Below are positions 11,060 through 22,369 of a stretch of 64,000 nucleotides of DNA, one piece after another (within the stretch, counting starts at the first letter, position 1; the number at the start of each line of letters is the position of its first letter). The stretch comes from Euphorbia lathyris (lineage: Eukaryota; Streptophyta; Magnoliopsida; Malpighiales; Euphorbiaceae), in the NCBI RefSeq assembly GCF_963576675.1, contig NC_088913.1:19914001-19978000 (forward strand), read 5' to 3'. The notes under the pieces were generated by a model. It searched no databases, had not been told where the DNA came from, and worked only from the letters and a program-made list of their open reading frames with translations. A program made the position numbers and the translations under genes.

Positions 11060-11250
11060 CACTATCGGAGATTAATATAAGATGTATGATTGGGCCTTAA
11101 CTATCAGCTCGAGCTTTTAGTTCAATCGGTTCTTTGACATGGTATCAGAACCACTATGACCAAACGGTCAAGGGTTCGAGTCCCGGCAACCTCATTAATT
11201 TGTGGAATTAATAAAACACATGGCGGGATGAACACATAGTGCGAAGGTAG
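11060..11250 (+). mobile_element. Foreign insert in LINE-A RNase H (tRNA-related retroelement fragment)
   Basis: Interrupts the RNase H domain just after GVIKG. It holds CAGCTCGAGCTTTTA, then GGTATCAGAACC, GGTTCGAGTCCCGG and CCTCATTAATTTGTGG, and closely resembles 4622-4725. About 60 codons of RNase H are missing at the junction, so insertion was accompanied by deletion. It could be a TRIM LTR/primer-site piece or a SINE. Confidence 0.5.
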
Positions 11251-11475
11251 TTGTTGATGGTATCCAGAGAGAAGAAAGGGATCTATCCGTATTCAGAGGA
11301 CAAAATGTTTACTGTGTCTTTTATTCCTCGACTAGCGGACAGACACGCTCCTTCCAATGCTAGTTGTTATTCTTTTTTTGATAAGCCGGTTTGGCTAATA
11401 AGTGTAATACAAGAGGATATTCAAGCCTCATTAATATAAGTTTTCGTTTTTACCCAAAAAAAAATGTCAGTATTA

Positions 11476-12172
11476 TTTTCTATATACAATAATTAAAGTA
11501 TATTTTTATATTATAATTTAAAAAATTTAAACTCCAATTAATAAATCATAAACCCTAAATAATACATTTTAATTGTCTTTTTTTTTATGGGATACATTTT
11601 AATTGTCTAGACTCCTAATTTATAAATTTTTATTCTTAAAATAGATTAATAGATTAAAAATAATGATACTTATTAATTTGATATAATTCAAAAAAAAATT
11701 AGACAGTTTTTAAAAAAGTAAATTTGAAATGAATAATTAAATTTTAAAACAATTCACCCAATTTCAAGTGTAAAAGGATGTTTACCATGCTGCTGCCCGT
11801 TGTGTAACCAAACACCTGAGATAATCCATGGGATATTTATATAGCTATTTGAATGAATATAACGGAAACAAAAAAAACTGAAACGAAGAAAAAAAAAGAT
11901 ACTGAAAATGTAATTGAAAATTGAAATACAAAGACATGGAATGCAATTAAGCAAAGGGAGAATGAAAATGAAAATAAAAATTGCATTCATATTTATATAT
12001 ATTGAATTGGAAAAAAATTAACTTTTCATTATATAAAATATGAGATAATTTTCCTACCAAAAAAAAACAATATGAGATAATTTATAACTTTCCTTTTTGA
12101 TTAAGATTCGCTTAAAAAATATTTACATAATTATCTTAATCTATACTATTATGATCACAAAGGTATCCTCTT
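11476..12172. other. AT-rich intergenic DNA downstream of EGY3
   Basis: Between the LINE-A duplication and the EGY3 stop. It should contain the EGY3 3' untranslated region next to 12172, but I see no decisive poly-A signal. The opening at 11754-11990 (minus) is low-complexity. Confidence 0.5.
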
Positions 12173-15100
12173 TCATAGACCACCTCTGAAGAAAGGATCA
12201 CTCAAAAATGGAGTAGAGAAAGTTCCTCCTCCATTAGGGAAAAGTGTGAGAAAACATATAAGCCCTAGAACTATTCCCCAACCATATCTATCATTTCCCA
12301 ATGGACTTATCTCATTTTTACAAGGTAATTCTTCTCCACCCCTGAAGAATGTTGCAAATAATCCCCAAGCTAAACACAACACGCTACCACTTAAACCGCC
12401 TATTCCGAGCAAAAGGGACGTTGCAAAAGATAGCAATGCGGCTGTACTTCTTCCGAACATAGCTTGCGCTATTCGTCCGCCTTCAAGTCTTCCACAGGGC
12501 AACAAATTCAGTGAAGTTACTACCATTCCTAAAAGTCCAGCAAAGGCGAGGGGATCAACAGGAACCCCGACGCCTTCCACTGCATAAGGCAATACATTCC
12601 CAAGGTCATCTGTATAAGGGCCAATGACATATTGGATAAAAGAAAGCAAAGGATTGTTGTAGAAGAATTGCGGTCTTATATACCTGCACGCTCAGGAATT
12701 GCGGTTTTACGTTAGCTTTTGTTTTCGGAGGAGAAATTGAATGGGAAATAAAGAAAGCTTACAATGCATTTTCGCCTCCGCTGAAACTACCATCAGCTAC
12801 AAAAGCAGCAATTGCTAATACTAGAGATGTCAAATAGGCACTAGCTGTTCGTGCAACTGGAATGTCGAAAAGAGCTTTCTTGTTCGGAAGCAAAGACTCG
12901 TAGTTATTCATGACTCCTAAACATCCAGTCCAATTGGATGGTACAAGAAAAGACGGGCTTAGTTTAACTCCATAACGAGCTGCTGTTACCCTTGTTGCTA
13001 TCTGCAAAACACATATGACACTTCATTCAATTGCTAGCTAAGTCAAAACATCACCCATTAAAGCAGCAGACATCAAATTCTCAATATAGGAAAGCTGTTC
13101 TTCTACTAAATCATAAATGATTAAAACATCCCAACACCTAAAATAAACATTTTGAATAAAAAGGCAATCCGGCCCTTCAACTTAACCCGCATTATCAATT
13201 TGCCCCAAAATCAGAAAGATCAGAACGATGAAATCAAATAATGCACATTATAAGTATATCCCTTACTTATAATATCACATTGCAACTAATTGTCCCCTTT
13301 TGTGCTAACTGCTAGTAGGGCTGTAAATGAGCCATATAAAAGCTCGATTGTGTTCGGCTTGATTTATAAACAAGCCGAGCTTAAGCACGTCGAAGCTCAG
13401 CTCCAAATCTCGTGAGCAGACTCGATTATAGGTTCATGAGTAAGCTCGATTATAATGTTCATAAGCACTCTCGTGAGTAAGCTTGGTTCGATCATTATTT
13501 TAACAATAATATTTCTATAATAATATTTCTATAAAGGGGAAATGTAAAACAATATTTCTATAAAGGGGAAATGTAAAACAATATAAGTTTGTGTAAAATT
13601 TAGTTAGATAGGTTTCAAAACTGTTAAAGAAATTTCAAATCAATATGATTAATGAGTTATTCGCGAGCAAAGTTCATGAAATGAATTAACGAACTGCTCG
13701 CGAGCAAAGTTTGTTAACAAGCTCACGAACGGAATATCGAGCACGAGCCCGTCAATTTTCTGACTAGCCGAGCTTGAACATGCCAGAGCTCGGTTCGGCT
13801 TGGCTCGGTTACAGCCCTAAATGCTAGTAAAAGAAGAATGCACATCATAAATATATATGCCTTGTAATTGTAAGACTTGAGAAATGGCCTGCATTCATTA
13901 TATATGGCAGTAGCAATTTGAAGAGCAGAAAAACATCATCAAACAAACCCTTTAAACAAGCAGGGAATCCAAAAAAAGCTATTAATAAGTTAGGTTAAGT
14001 TAGATTAAATTGCTTACCTCAGAAACTCCCAAAATGGAGAGGAAGCCAGCAAAGAGAGGAACAACATTAGCCACATAGTCATCAATTGTGGCATCCGGTT
14101 TGAGGAAGAAGCCACTCATCAAAGCTATAGTCCCAAAAGTTGTAACACATAAAAGCACAGAACTCAAATAACCCCAAGGTGTGCTCAGTTTTGTTGATTC
14201 AAATTGCAGATCCATTTCTAACTTGGGTTGCACCACACAAGCCTTCAAAACAATTAAAGAATGAACTTCATTAAGTTAAGAAATTATACAACTCTCTGCT
14301 TCAAAATAAACTTTGAATATCAATCAGATTACCTGTTTAGTAATGTCATCATTATTTTCCTCCATGAACCACACCACAACATCTCTACCAGCTGCTTCAG
14401 ATAGTTTTTTCTCAAGCTTAGGAATCACCTCTTCAATGGGTTTTCTTAAGTTTCCAATAAAAATTCCACCATCACCAAATCTTCTAACATCAGTTGCAAA
14501 GAATGTGTCAAATCCAAAACAACTCTTTAGCTGCCATTTCAACATCATAATACATCATCAGACTGCTGATTAGTCCTGAATTTAGAGATGTCTCATTAGC
14601 TAAACTTGTTTAAAACCCATTACTCCCTTAAACTTGCTGAAACATCTCCAAAGTTCATGAAATCAATTAATTATTAGGGACCTAATGCCTTAACCCTAGA
14701 TTATAAGTACAAACACCTGTTAATCAATTTAAAACAGCATAATATATAAGATTAGAAGATCTTATTAAGAAAGGTTAATTACCTTGTTAAGATCAAGAGC
14801 TTTGAAAGTCTCTTCAGCTTTCTCCAATCTCTCTTTTTCTCTAGCCAAACTATCTCTAACTAATCTGTTAAACAAACCCACAATTGGGTTATCACTGCTT
14901 TCCCTATCAAGTTCCTTTAACTTTCTATCAGCCCTCTTCTTCTCCAACTTTATTGCTGCCTCAATTGAAGGATTACCCATAAATTTCTTAAATTCCTCAT
15001 CTGTCTTCCAATCAATTTCCTGCTGTCTCTCTTTTTCCTCCTCAGATTTCTGGGTTTCTTCTTCACTCTCCTTTCTCTTGTCGGTTACCACAGCAACTGA

Positions 15101-15358
15101 AGATGAACTCTGCTCACTCTCTTGCTCATTTTTAACGGAAAATCTAATGGGTTGCAGAAAAGTTTCCTTTGTTAGAACTGAAAATGAGAACTGGGGTTTT
15201 CCCCCAAATTTGTGTTTTGTTGAACAAGATAAAAATGGGATCTTTCTGAGTTCACCGTCTTTCTCGTTTCTGAGGCTGAATTGAATGGATTGCTTCCTTG
15301 GTGAAATCCATGGTGAGAAAGAAGAATGTGGAGTGGTGAAGAGAGTGGTGGGTGCCAT
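12173..15358 (-). CDS. EGY3: EGY3-like chloroplast pseudoprotease (inactive site-2 protease homologue)
   Basis: Five exons on the minus strand: 15358-14783, 14530-14333, 14242-14018, 13001-12763 and 12683-12173. All introns are GT-AG and the frame is continuous, giving about 582 residues, close to the roughly 570 of the Arabidopsis protein. Residues 1-60 are Ser/Thr-rich and suit a chloroplast transit peptide. A Glu/Lys-rich charged region follows (about 90-190), then several membrane segments. The EGY/S2P metalloprotease HEXXH is absent: the equivalent place reads GVSEIATRVTAARYG, and the second metal motif reads LPCGRLEGGRIAQ. EGY3 is known in plants as a catalytically silent, heat-induced thylakoid member of the family; heat induction here is inference. 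The start chosen is the ATG at 15358; an out-of-frame ATG lies upstream at 15418-15420. Confidence 0.92.
13317..13819. mobile_element. Nonautonomous hAT element in EGY3 intron 3
   Basis: 503 bp with imperfect terminal inverted repeats (TAGGGCTGTAAATGAGCC; the right end read inward starts TAGGGCTGTAACCGAGCC). Flanked by the 8-bp duplication ACTGCTAG (13309-13316) and AATGCTAG (13820-13827), one mismatch. The subterminal regions are full of GCTCG/CGAGC words, as in Ac-type hAT elements. It contains a perfect 29-bp tandem duplication (13522-13550, 13551-13579). It makes up half of the 1,016-bp intron and does not touch the splice sites. Confidence 0.85.
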
Positions 15359-15420
15359 TGATAAAGGTGAAGACTTTGTTGGTCAGCAGCATCCATGGTC
15401 AACTGAAATTTAAAGAACAT

Positions 15421-15689
15421 AGGAGGAATTCTCTAGACTGGAATGGAATGAATGTCTAGAAAGTTGGGGAAGCATAGCAACTGGACAATTTTGTAGAACA
15501 ATGATTGATTATTAACTTTATTGTACCCCCGTAAAGAAAAAAACCCAGTACAAATAATGTGGCTGCGTAAATTTTTTGATATTGAAGCTGATCCATTTGG
15601 ATTTTCCATTGGATAATACAGAGAAATAAATTACGAATAATAAATAATTGGCTTAATTTCAAATAAATAGTCGGTGTTTTACGTTTTTC
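15421..15689 (-). promoter_or_regulatory. Probable EGY3 promoter region
   Basis: The only unoccupied DNA upstream of EGY3 before the LINE-B target duplication (15690-15707). An imperfect heat-shock-like word, GTCTAGAAAG (15454-15463, one base off TTCnnGAA), and several GGAATG words are present. No strong TATA box was assigned. LINE-B insertion has separated this stretch from whatever lay further upstream. Confidence 0.35.
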
Positions 15690-15964
15690 AGATGTAAATG
15701 ATATTTACTCCTCTTGATAGAAAAATCATACTATCATACAAAAGGTTATTGATGACAACTAATCCTAATTAATTCTTAAACACGTGTAGGGGACTACCTA
15801 AGAATATCAGAAGTTCTCGCATCTGTCGAGCAAACCTTGCCGCCGACCTCCTTTTCCCTCACTCCCACCGACCGCCGTTGCTTCCCTCACCCTCCTTCAC
15901 TAAAGTTCTCACCTCTCAGAATCGACCCTCGCCATCCCTCATCACCGGCGACTTCGCGAGTAGT

Positions 15965-17105
15965 ATGGAGTCAATCATTGACAGAAGCGCTCGGATTACT
16001 CTAGAGGAGGAAGTTAATTCCGGACTTGTGCTGCAACAGGAGGAAACGGAATCGCTACCCCGGCCACAGAGCTGGAGTTTAATTGGTACTTTCCTCACGG
16101 ACCGTCCGATTAAAAGCTCATTTATGAAAACGACTCTAGCGGTTTGTTGAAGATATGGGGCCAAACCTATTCCGTTTCGAGTTCTATCATCCGTGGGAGC
16201 GAGATAGAGTTGTACAGGGAGGCCCCTGGACTTTTGAGCAACATTTACTAATCCTCAAACAATTGGAGGAAGGACAAAACCCGATGGATGTTGAATTATC
16301 TCAAGCCGATTTCTGGATTCAGGTACATGATCTCCCAGTTGGCTTTATGTCTGAACGTGTTGCAGCTAGCATTGGTAATTTTGTAGGAGTTTTCCTAGAA
16401 GTGGATCCGAATAATTTCACAGGGATTGCGAGAACATATTTACATATCAGAGTATCAATCAATGTATTCTCCCCATTGAAACGAAAAATGCAGATTAGTG
16501 TGACTGGTGGTACTGTGTTTTGGGTCAACTTCAAGTATGAGCGTTTGCCAACGTTCTGTTTTGTCTGTGGGCATATCAGGCATGCTGATAAATTTTGCCC
16601 AGCCCTACTGCAGGTGACTGATCCGTCAGCAGTGGAGAGACCTTATGGACCTGGGCTTAGAGCTCCCACTCGCCGCTCCTCGGTTCAGCCACAGTCGAAG
16701 TTCCTTTTGAATCGTCCTCCTCAACTAGTGGCTCAAACTAGAAGTCCTACTGGGCCTAATAACAATACAGGGATGGAATCAACAACTCGTCCTGTGTGCA
16801 TTCCAAAGGTAGCCTCAGTAATCCCGCCAGGCTTTGGTAACAGAGGCAAGGGTTCAGTTGGTGCAGGGGATAAAGAAAATGATCCTCGGGGTGGTATCAA
16901 AAAAACTATTGGTGCTACAGAAGAGTTTGTGAAAGAAGGTATTGAGTTTTCTGATCCTAAGCGGAAGAGGACGGGGGTTGACAGTAAACAGAGCAACTCG
17001 ACAGTGCTTATGGAAATGGCGAAGAACAGTATGCAGGACAGTAATCTCAATATCAGTGGAATCTCAGAGGCGAGTCGCGGACCCCCGGCTCGCGATGACA
17101 AATGA
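15965..17105 (+). pseudogene. LINE-B ORF1: DUF4283-like protein with zinc knuckle
   Basis: The ATG at 15965 (MESIIDRSAR) is preferred over the earlier in-frame 15878 because it aligns with the LINE-A start. The frame is lost by a small deletion around 16139-16155 and resumes at 16155 with the DUF4283-like core (GGPWTFEQHLL, DFWIQVHDLPVGF). A CCHC-type knuckle (CFVCGHIRHADKFC, about 16558-16599) follows, then a basic, low-complexity tail. The ORF ends with TGA at 17103-17105, overlapping the ORF2 ATG as ATGA. Confidence 0.85.
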
Positions 17106-20100
17106 GTCTCTTATCTTGGAACTGCTGGGGGATCGGGAATGCCCGGACAGTTCGTCAGCTGGTCGACTTTGCTAGAAGTCTTCATCCCGAGTTCATCTTC
17201 CTAATGGAGGTCAAGTGTAGTCGTTTAAAAGTTGAAGCCCTTAAGAAGAAGCTCTCCTTCCACGGTTTGTTCTTCGTTGACCCTGTTAATAATGGAGGGG
17301 GTCTAGCTCTTCTGTGGAAAACGCCTAACTCTGTCCATCTGTTAGGCTTCTCTTCTAACTATATTGATTTCAAAGTTACTTTACTAGGTTTGCTGGAGTA
17401 TCGATTAACCGGTTTTTATGGTTATCCTGAAAGGTCTCGGAGGGCGGATTCTTTGCAGATGTTAAGAAGTCTATATTCAAATAGTGATGATCCTTGGGTA
17501 GTGATTGGTGATTTCAATGACATCCTCTCTCAATCAGAAAAACAGGGCGGCAATAGACACCCTCCCGCGCTTCTGAGAGGTTTTAACGCAGCGGTAACTG
17601 ACTGTGGTTTGGCTGAAGTTCATATGACAGGGTATGAGTATACTTGGGAGAGAGGTAGGGGTACTGCTAGTGCTATTGAGGAGAAACTTGATCGAGCTCT
17701 TGCTAACACTAGATGGTTTTCTCTGTTCAGTTCCGCGGTTGTCAGTAATGAAGATGCTCACTGTAGTGACCATTCTATGCTCTTCCTATCCCTGCTCAGC
17801 AACACAGGGCCTGGGAGTAGGCGGTTCCGTTTTGAAAACTCCTGGACTGAGGAGGCGGACTGTCTGGATCAGATTAAGGCAGCTTGGCAAGACGGTACTA
17901 ACAACAATCTCCTAAATAAGCAAGGAAAGTGTGGCGAGATTCTTGAGAAGTGGGGAATGGCTGTTCGGAATCGCTTTAAGAAAGAGATTCGGCACTGTCG
18001 ACAGGTTATAAAAAGGCTAAAAGATAAAGATAGTGTGGCGGACCGTGAGTCCTTTGCTCAAGCGCGCAGTCGCCTTGAAGAGCTTCTCCTTCAACAGGAG
18101 ATGTACTGGAAGTAGAGAAGCAAGGCACTTTGGCTTAAGGCAGGAGATCTGAACTCTAAATTTTTCCATTCGACAGCTAGCATCAGACGAAAGAAGAATG
18201 AGATCAGAAAATTGAAAGATGAGGCAGGTAACTGGATCGACTGGAACTCAGGTTTGTCTTCTCTTATTTCTAATTACTTCAAGGACATATTCTCTTCTTC
18301 TGGTTGTGTGGCTGCTCCTGTACTGAGTCATGTTTCTTCAAAAATTTCTGTTGAGATGAATACGGAATTGTTACAACCTTATACAGAGAATGAAATTAAG
18401 AAGGCAGTATTCTCCATGCACCCAGATAAAAGCCCTGGCCTTGATGGGTTCAACCCATGCTTTTATCAACACTATTGGGGCTTGGTTGGACCGGATGTTG
18501 TTCAGTCTTGTATAAAGTGGCTAAATGAGGGGGCTTTTCCTGAGAGCATTCATGATACCAACATTGTCCTGATTCCAAAGAAGGCAACGCCTGAGAGAGT
18601 CTCTGATCTGAGACCAATTGCGTTATGCAATGTCATATACAAAATTTTGGCCAAGGTAATTGCTAATAGACTCAAAAGGGTACTGAATACCATCATCTCT
18701 CCAACCCAAAGTGCTTTTATTCCAGGGCGCCTTATTACAGACAATGTTATGCTGGCCTTTGAGGTTAATCATTACCTAGAGCATAAAACTCGAGGGCGAC
18801 AAGGATATGTATCTCTTAAGCTTGACATGGCTAAAGCATATGACCGAGTGGAGTGGGGTTTTTTGGGACAGATGATGCAGAAATTGGGCTTTGATGACAG
18901 ATGGATATCCCTGGTTATGTAGTGTGTTACTAAGGTCAGGTACAGTGTTATTCACAATAATCAGACTATTGGCCCCATATTGCCGCAGCGCGGACTTCGA
19001 CAAGGGGGCCCTATTTCCCCGTATCTCTTTCTAATTTGTGCGGATGGGTTGTCTGCCTCTCTTCAGGCTCTTGAAGCTCACGGTCTGATTCACGGGTGTC
19101 GTATTACGAGGTCAGCTCCATCTATTTCTCATTTATTTTTTGCTGATGACAGCTACCTGTTTTTCAAAGCCAGTAGCGAGGAGAGTCTGGAGGTTCTCAA
19201 TTGTTTGCACCAATATGAAGCAGCTTCTGGGCAAAAAGTGAACTTCACAAAATCATCTATCTCTTTCAGTAAGAACTGTAATGCTGACCTGCGACTTGCT
19301 TTAAGCACATTATTTGGGATCTCCCGAGGAACGGGTACTGCTACATACCTGGGTTTGCCAGTGATAGTGGGTCTTCCAGTATATTGCTGACAGGGTCAGG
19401 GCTAGAGTAACAGGATGGAAATCTAAACTCTTATCCAGGGCAGGTAAAGAAGTTCTCCTTAAATCTGTCATCCAGGCTCTTCCCTCATATGCCATGAGCT
19501 TATTTTTGCTTCCCCAACTTCTTTGTGCGGATCTGGAGCGCATGATGAACTCATTCTGGTGGGGCTCGTCAGGCACAGCTGAGAGAGGTATCCACTGGAA
19601 ATCATGGGAGAAGCTGTGTTTACCAAAGGCGGAAGGAGGTTTGGGCTTCCGTAGATTACACCTGTTTAATGTTGCTCTGTTGGCTAAACAAGGCTGGCGC
19701 CTGCTTACCAGCCCGGACTCCCTATTGGCCCGTGTCTACAAAGCCAGGTACTACCCCACTACCTCTTTTCTAGAAGCTGAGGTGGGCACTAAGCCCAGCT
19801 TCATTTGGCGTAGTATTCATGCAGCCCAGTCACTTGTATCTTCTTGAGCTAGGAGAGTGGTTGGGACTGGGGAATCTATTAAAATTTGGGATGAACCTTG
19901 GCTCCCGGATCTGATTAATCCATATGTCGAATGTCATCCTCTAACTGGCTTGGATAGTGACAAGGTGGCGAGTCTTCGGTCTGTATCAGGAGGCTGGGAC
20001 CTGCAACTCATAAGAGGTATTTTTGTAGAAAGAGATATCGAGCTTATTCGCAGCATTCCTCTTAGTTTACGGGCTGTTGGTGACTCGTGGGAATGGTTCT

Positions 20101-21146
20101 GGGACTCAAGAGGGAAATTCTCAGTGAAGAGTGCCTATTGGCAATTGCAGTTACTTCAGATCGGGCCCCAAGTGAACCCACTAGCTGCTGGATTTCAGTG
20201 GGAATCAGTCTGGTCTCTTAAGGTATCTCCTAAGATTAAAAATATGTTGTGGCGAACCTTATCCGACTGCCTCCCATCGCTGCAAGCGCTCAGATCCCGT
20301 AAGGTCCCAATTAGCAATATCTGTCCTATGTGCAATCTAATGGAGGAGGATAATCTTCATGCGCTAATTACATGTAGAAGAGCTCGGTTATTCTGGTGTT
20401 TGACAGGTTTGGTTGGTCTGATTGACGGTTGTTCGTCGTTCTTGGATTTTTGGAGGAAAGTGATGTCGAGTATACCTGGCAAGGCTGACTTGGTGGCGAC
20501 GAGCTGCTGGTTTTTATGGATTAACCGCAATAATCAGGTCTGGTCACACAAATCTTCAACACCAACTTTTCTTCATGCATCTGTTCTTCAGTTTATGTCG
20601 AACTGGCGTGCCGTTCAGACCCGGCACACGGCTGCTGACGGTGGGGAGGAGCCAAACCAACTGAAGTGGCGCCGTCCGCCACTTGGGCTGCTCAAGCTAA
20701 ATATGGATGGTGCGATCTTTGCAGACTGGGGTCACGCAGGCTTTGGTTTCGTCGTAAGGGGCAGTGCCGGAGAATTCATTGCAGCGAGCAACGGCACCCT
20801 ACACTGTCGGCTGGACCTTTTTCTGGTTGAGGCGATGACTTGCCGAGAGGCGCTGAGCTGGTTAAAGGATGCAGGGAGACGAAATGTGTTATTGGAGACT
20901 GATTCCCAATTGCTAGTGTATGCCATCAAGCGAGAAACTAGTGGAAATTCAGCTCTGGATCTAATCATTGAGGATTGCAGACTTCTCTTGAAAGACTTAG
21001 GAGATGCTTCCCTCTCTTTTGTTCGTAAAACAGCCAATTCGGCTGTCCATTCTTTAGCTCGTGCAGTTACTTCAGGCATAGATAGGACGGTTTGGCTTTC
21101 TGACCCTCCCCCCTGTATCTGTACAGCTCTATCTTCTGATTTATAA
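17102..21146 (+). pseudogene. LINE-B ORF2: endonuclease, reverse transcriptase, RNase H
   Basis: The ATG at 17102 starts MSLLSWNCWGIGN. The endonuclease domain retains IGDFND (about 17499) and CSDHS (about 17766). In-frame nonsense codons lie at 18113-18115 (TAG), 18920-18922 (TAG) and 19845-19847 (TGA). The reverse transcriptase has DKSPGLDGFNPCFY, LRQGGPISPYLF and the catalytic HLFFADDSY (about 19129-19155). A deletion after LGLPVIVG (about 19370) shifts the frame; the connection (AGKEVLLKSVIQALPSYAMS) and zinc-like region follow. RNase H is complete: NMDGA, FLVEAM, ETDSQ and a final NSAVHSLAR. It ends at TAA 21144-21146. Confidence 0.88.
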
Positions 21147-21248
21147 GATTTTTTCTTTCTTTCAAAAAAAAAAAAAAAAAAGATGTAAATGATATTTAAT
21201 TCTTTGAAGTCATTTGTTCGAAAGAAATTTTTTAGTATTAATCAGTAG

Positions 21249-21534
21249 TACATCCGACTTGTCGGGTTTTTTAATAAAACCTGATGAATCCAAATCCAGT
21301 CCATTCCGTAATAGATTGAGTCGGGTTCAGATCTAAAATATGAATCTCAAACCCATCAGTATATTAAAAAAAATACAATTAAAATGTTACAACAACTTTT
21401 CTTAATAAATAAATAGTACACGCAATACAATATTTAATAAGTTTTAAAAAATTCTAATAAGCTAATCGTTTATCGAAACATCAAATCCAAAATAAATTAC
21501 AACATAAAAAAATATAATTAATTTATATTTATAA

Positions 21535-21578
<44 letters not shown>

Positions 21579-21741
21579 TAATATATACTGGACCGATAGA
21601 AAATTCATATAGTCCAAGCCCGTCCAGATTCTGGCGGGTTTATATGGACTTGAGCCGGATCGGGTCTGACACCAATTTCATGTGTCAAATTTCGGCTAAA
21701 TGGGCCTAGGCGGGCTCGCCAGCCCATATCCAAATCTATTA
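21249..21741. mobile_element. Nonautonomous hAT-like element (tentative)
   Basis: Flanked by ATCAGTAG (21241-21248) and ATTAGTAG (21742-21749), one mismatch, with GGGT/ACCC-rich subterminal words (CGGGTTCAGATC, GGATCGGGTCTG). The terminal inverted repeats are weak, so both class and ends are uncertain. The centre contains the AT microsatellite. Confidence 0.35.
21539..21575. repeat. (AT)18 microsatellite
   Basis: Uninterrupted AT dinucleotide run, inside the hAT-like element. Confidence 0.95.
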
Positions 21742-21776
21742 ATTAGTAGGCAACAAATCTTTAGAGATTATACACT

Positions 21777-22140
21777 CTAACCAAACAAGAATATAAAAGA
21801 AATAAAAGGACTAGCATTGGAATGAGTACTCCTAACTAAACTGTGAGCAACATTAGTCGCTAATCTAGGGTAAAACTTTACTTCACATTCTGTCATGTGA
21901 GCAATTAACTCCCTACTCTCTTGTATAACACACCCTAACTCAACCAGGTCCGGCTCCGGTGAGTGTAACTTATCATCGACCATCTTAGCATCCATTTCAA
22001 AAATAATACGAAATGGCTACAGTGACAATACCCATTCGATGCTACTCTTCAAAGCCAAAACCTCTATAATAGCAGGAATTGGCTGCCTCTGGTCCATCGT
22101 ACTGCACACCGCCAGGAGACAGAAAGTTAATGTTTAGAGA
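21777..22140 (-). pseudogene. LINE RNase H fragment (minus strand)
   Basis: Read on the minus strand it encodes an RNase H (RVT_3) C-terminal segment: AIIEVLALKSSIEW, then FRIIFEMDAKMVDD, then KFYPRLATNVAHSLVRS. A stop lies before PFRIIF. It is too short to be more than a decayed 3' end of another LINE. Confidence 0.6.
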
Positions 22141-22369
22141 TGGAGAAAACTTAAAAAATGATGATTTTGAAAAATAAAAAATATAGTTCTATAGTAAATA
22201 TACAACTTTAATTTTTAACTTTTTTTTTTTAATTTTGAAGTTGTTATCGGTCAAATCTGACAAAGTCAACAAAAAAAATGAAAATTTTACAAACCACACG
22301 GTTCAGTTTGTAAAAAAAATTCAAATACCGATCTATAAAAACGTGAAACTACGTGACGTTTATTTGAAA
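22141..22369. other. AT-rich spacer before duplicated block A
   Basis: No recognisable feature. Similarity to block B (from about 44590) starts near 22370. Confidence 0.5.

Larger units (their letters stand above)
6828..11439 (+). pseudogene. LINE-A ORF2: endonuclease, reverse transcriptase, zinc region, partial RNase H
   Basis: Starts at the ATG at 6828. An early TAG at 6843-6845 precedes the conserved NCRGLGNARAVR segment. The endonuclease domain (GDFN near 7223, ADH near 7493) runs to 7544, where the frame shifts at an A8 tract (7545-7552). The reverse transcriptase (7570-9180) has DKSPGPDGFNPGFY, LRQGDPLSPYLF and the catalytic HLFFADDS (about 8858-8881). A small deletion near 9181-9195 shifts the frame again, and 9158-11080 encodes the connection and zinc-like region (NCLIC...WHLFC) and a purine-rich linker. 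The RNase H starts at CNLDGAVF (about 10945) but its core is replaced by foreign sequence. Its tail reappears near 11308-11370 (FIPRLADRHA, FFDKPVW). Confidence 0.85.
5330..11459 (+). mobile_element. LINE-A: full-length L1-type LINE, mutated
   Basis: A non-LTR retrotransposon with a GC-rich 5' leader (repeated GAGAGTGTCGCCG words), ORF1, ORF2 and a 3' A run (about 11454-11464). A 16-bp target duplication, AAAAATGTCAGTATTA, flanks it at 5314-5329 and about 11460-11475, so both ends are defined and the copy is not 5'-truncated. The reading frames are broken by nonsense codons, an A-tract frameshift, a small deletion, and replacement of the middle of the RNase H domain by a foreign segment (about 11060-11250). 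It cannot encode a working ORF2 protein. Confidence 0.9.
15708..21180 (+). mobile_element. LINE-B: full-length L1-type LINE, mutated
   Basis: Flanked by an 18-bp duplication AGATGTAAATGATATTTA (15690-15707 and 21181-21198). The 3' A run is at about 21163-21180. It is organised like LINE-A (5' leader, ORF1, ORF2 with RNase H) but belongs to a different subfamily by sequence. The frames carry one deletion in ORF1 and, in ORF2, three nonsense codons and one deletion near 19370-19390. The longer uninterrupted stretches suggest somewhat less decay than LINE-A. Confidence 0.92.

Noticed and set aside
14784..15284. Plus-strand open frame of 166 codons
   Set aside because: Antisense of EGY3 exon 1; Ser/Leu-rich shadow of the charged region.
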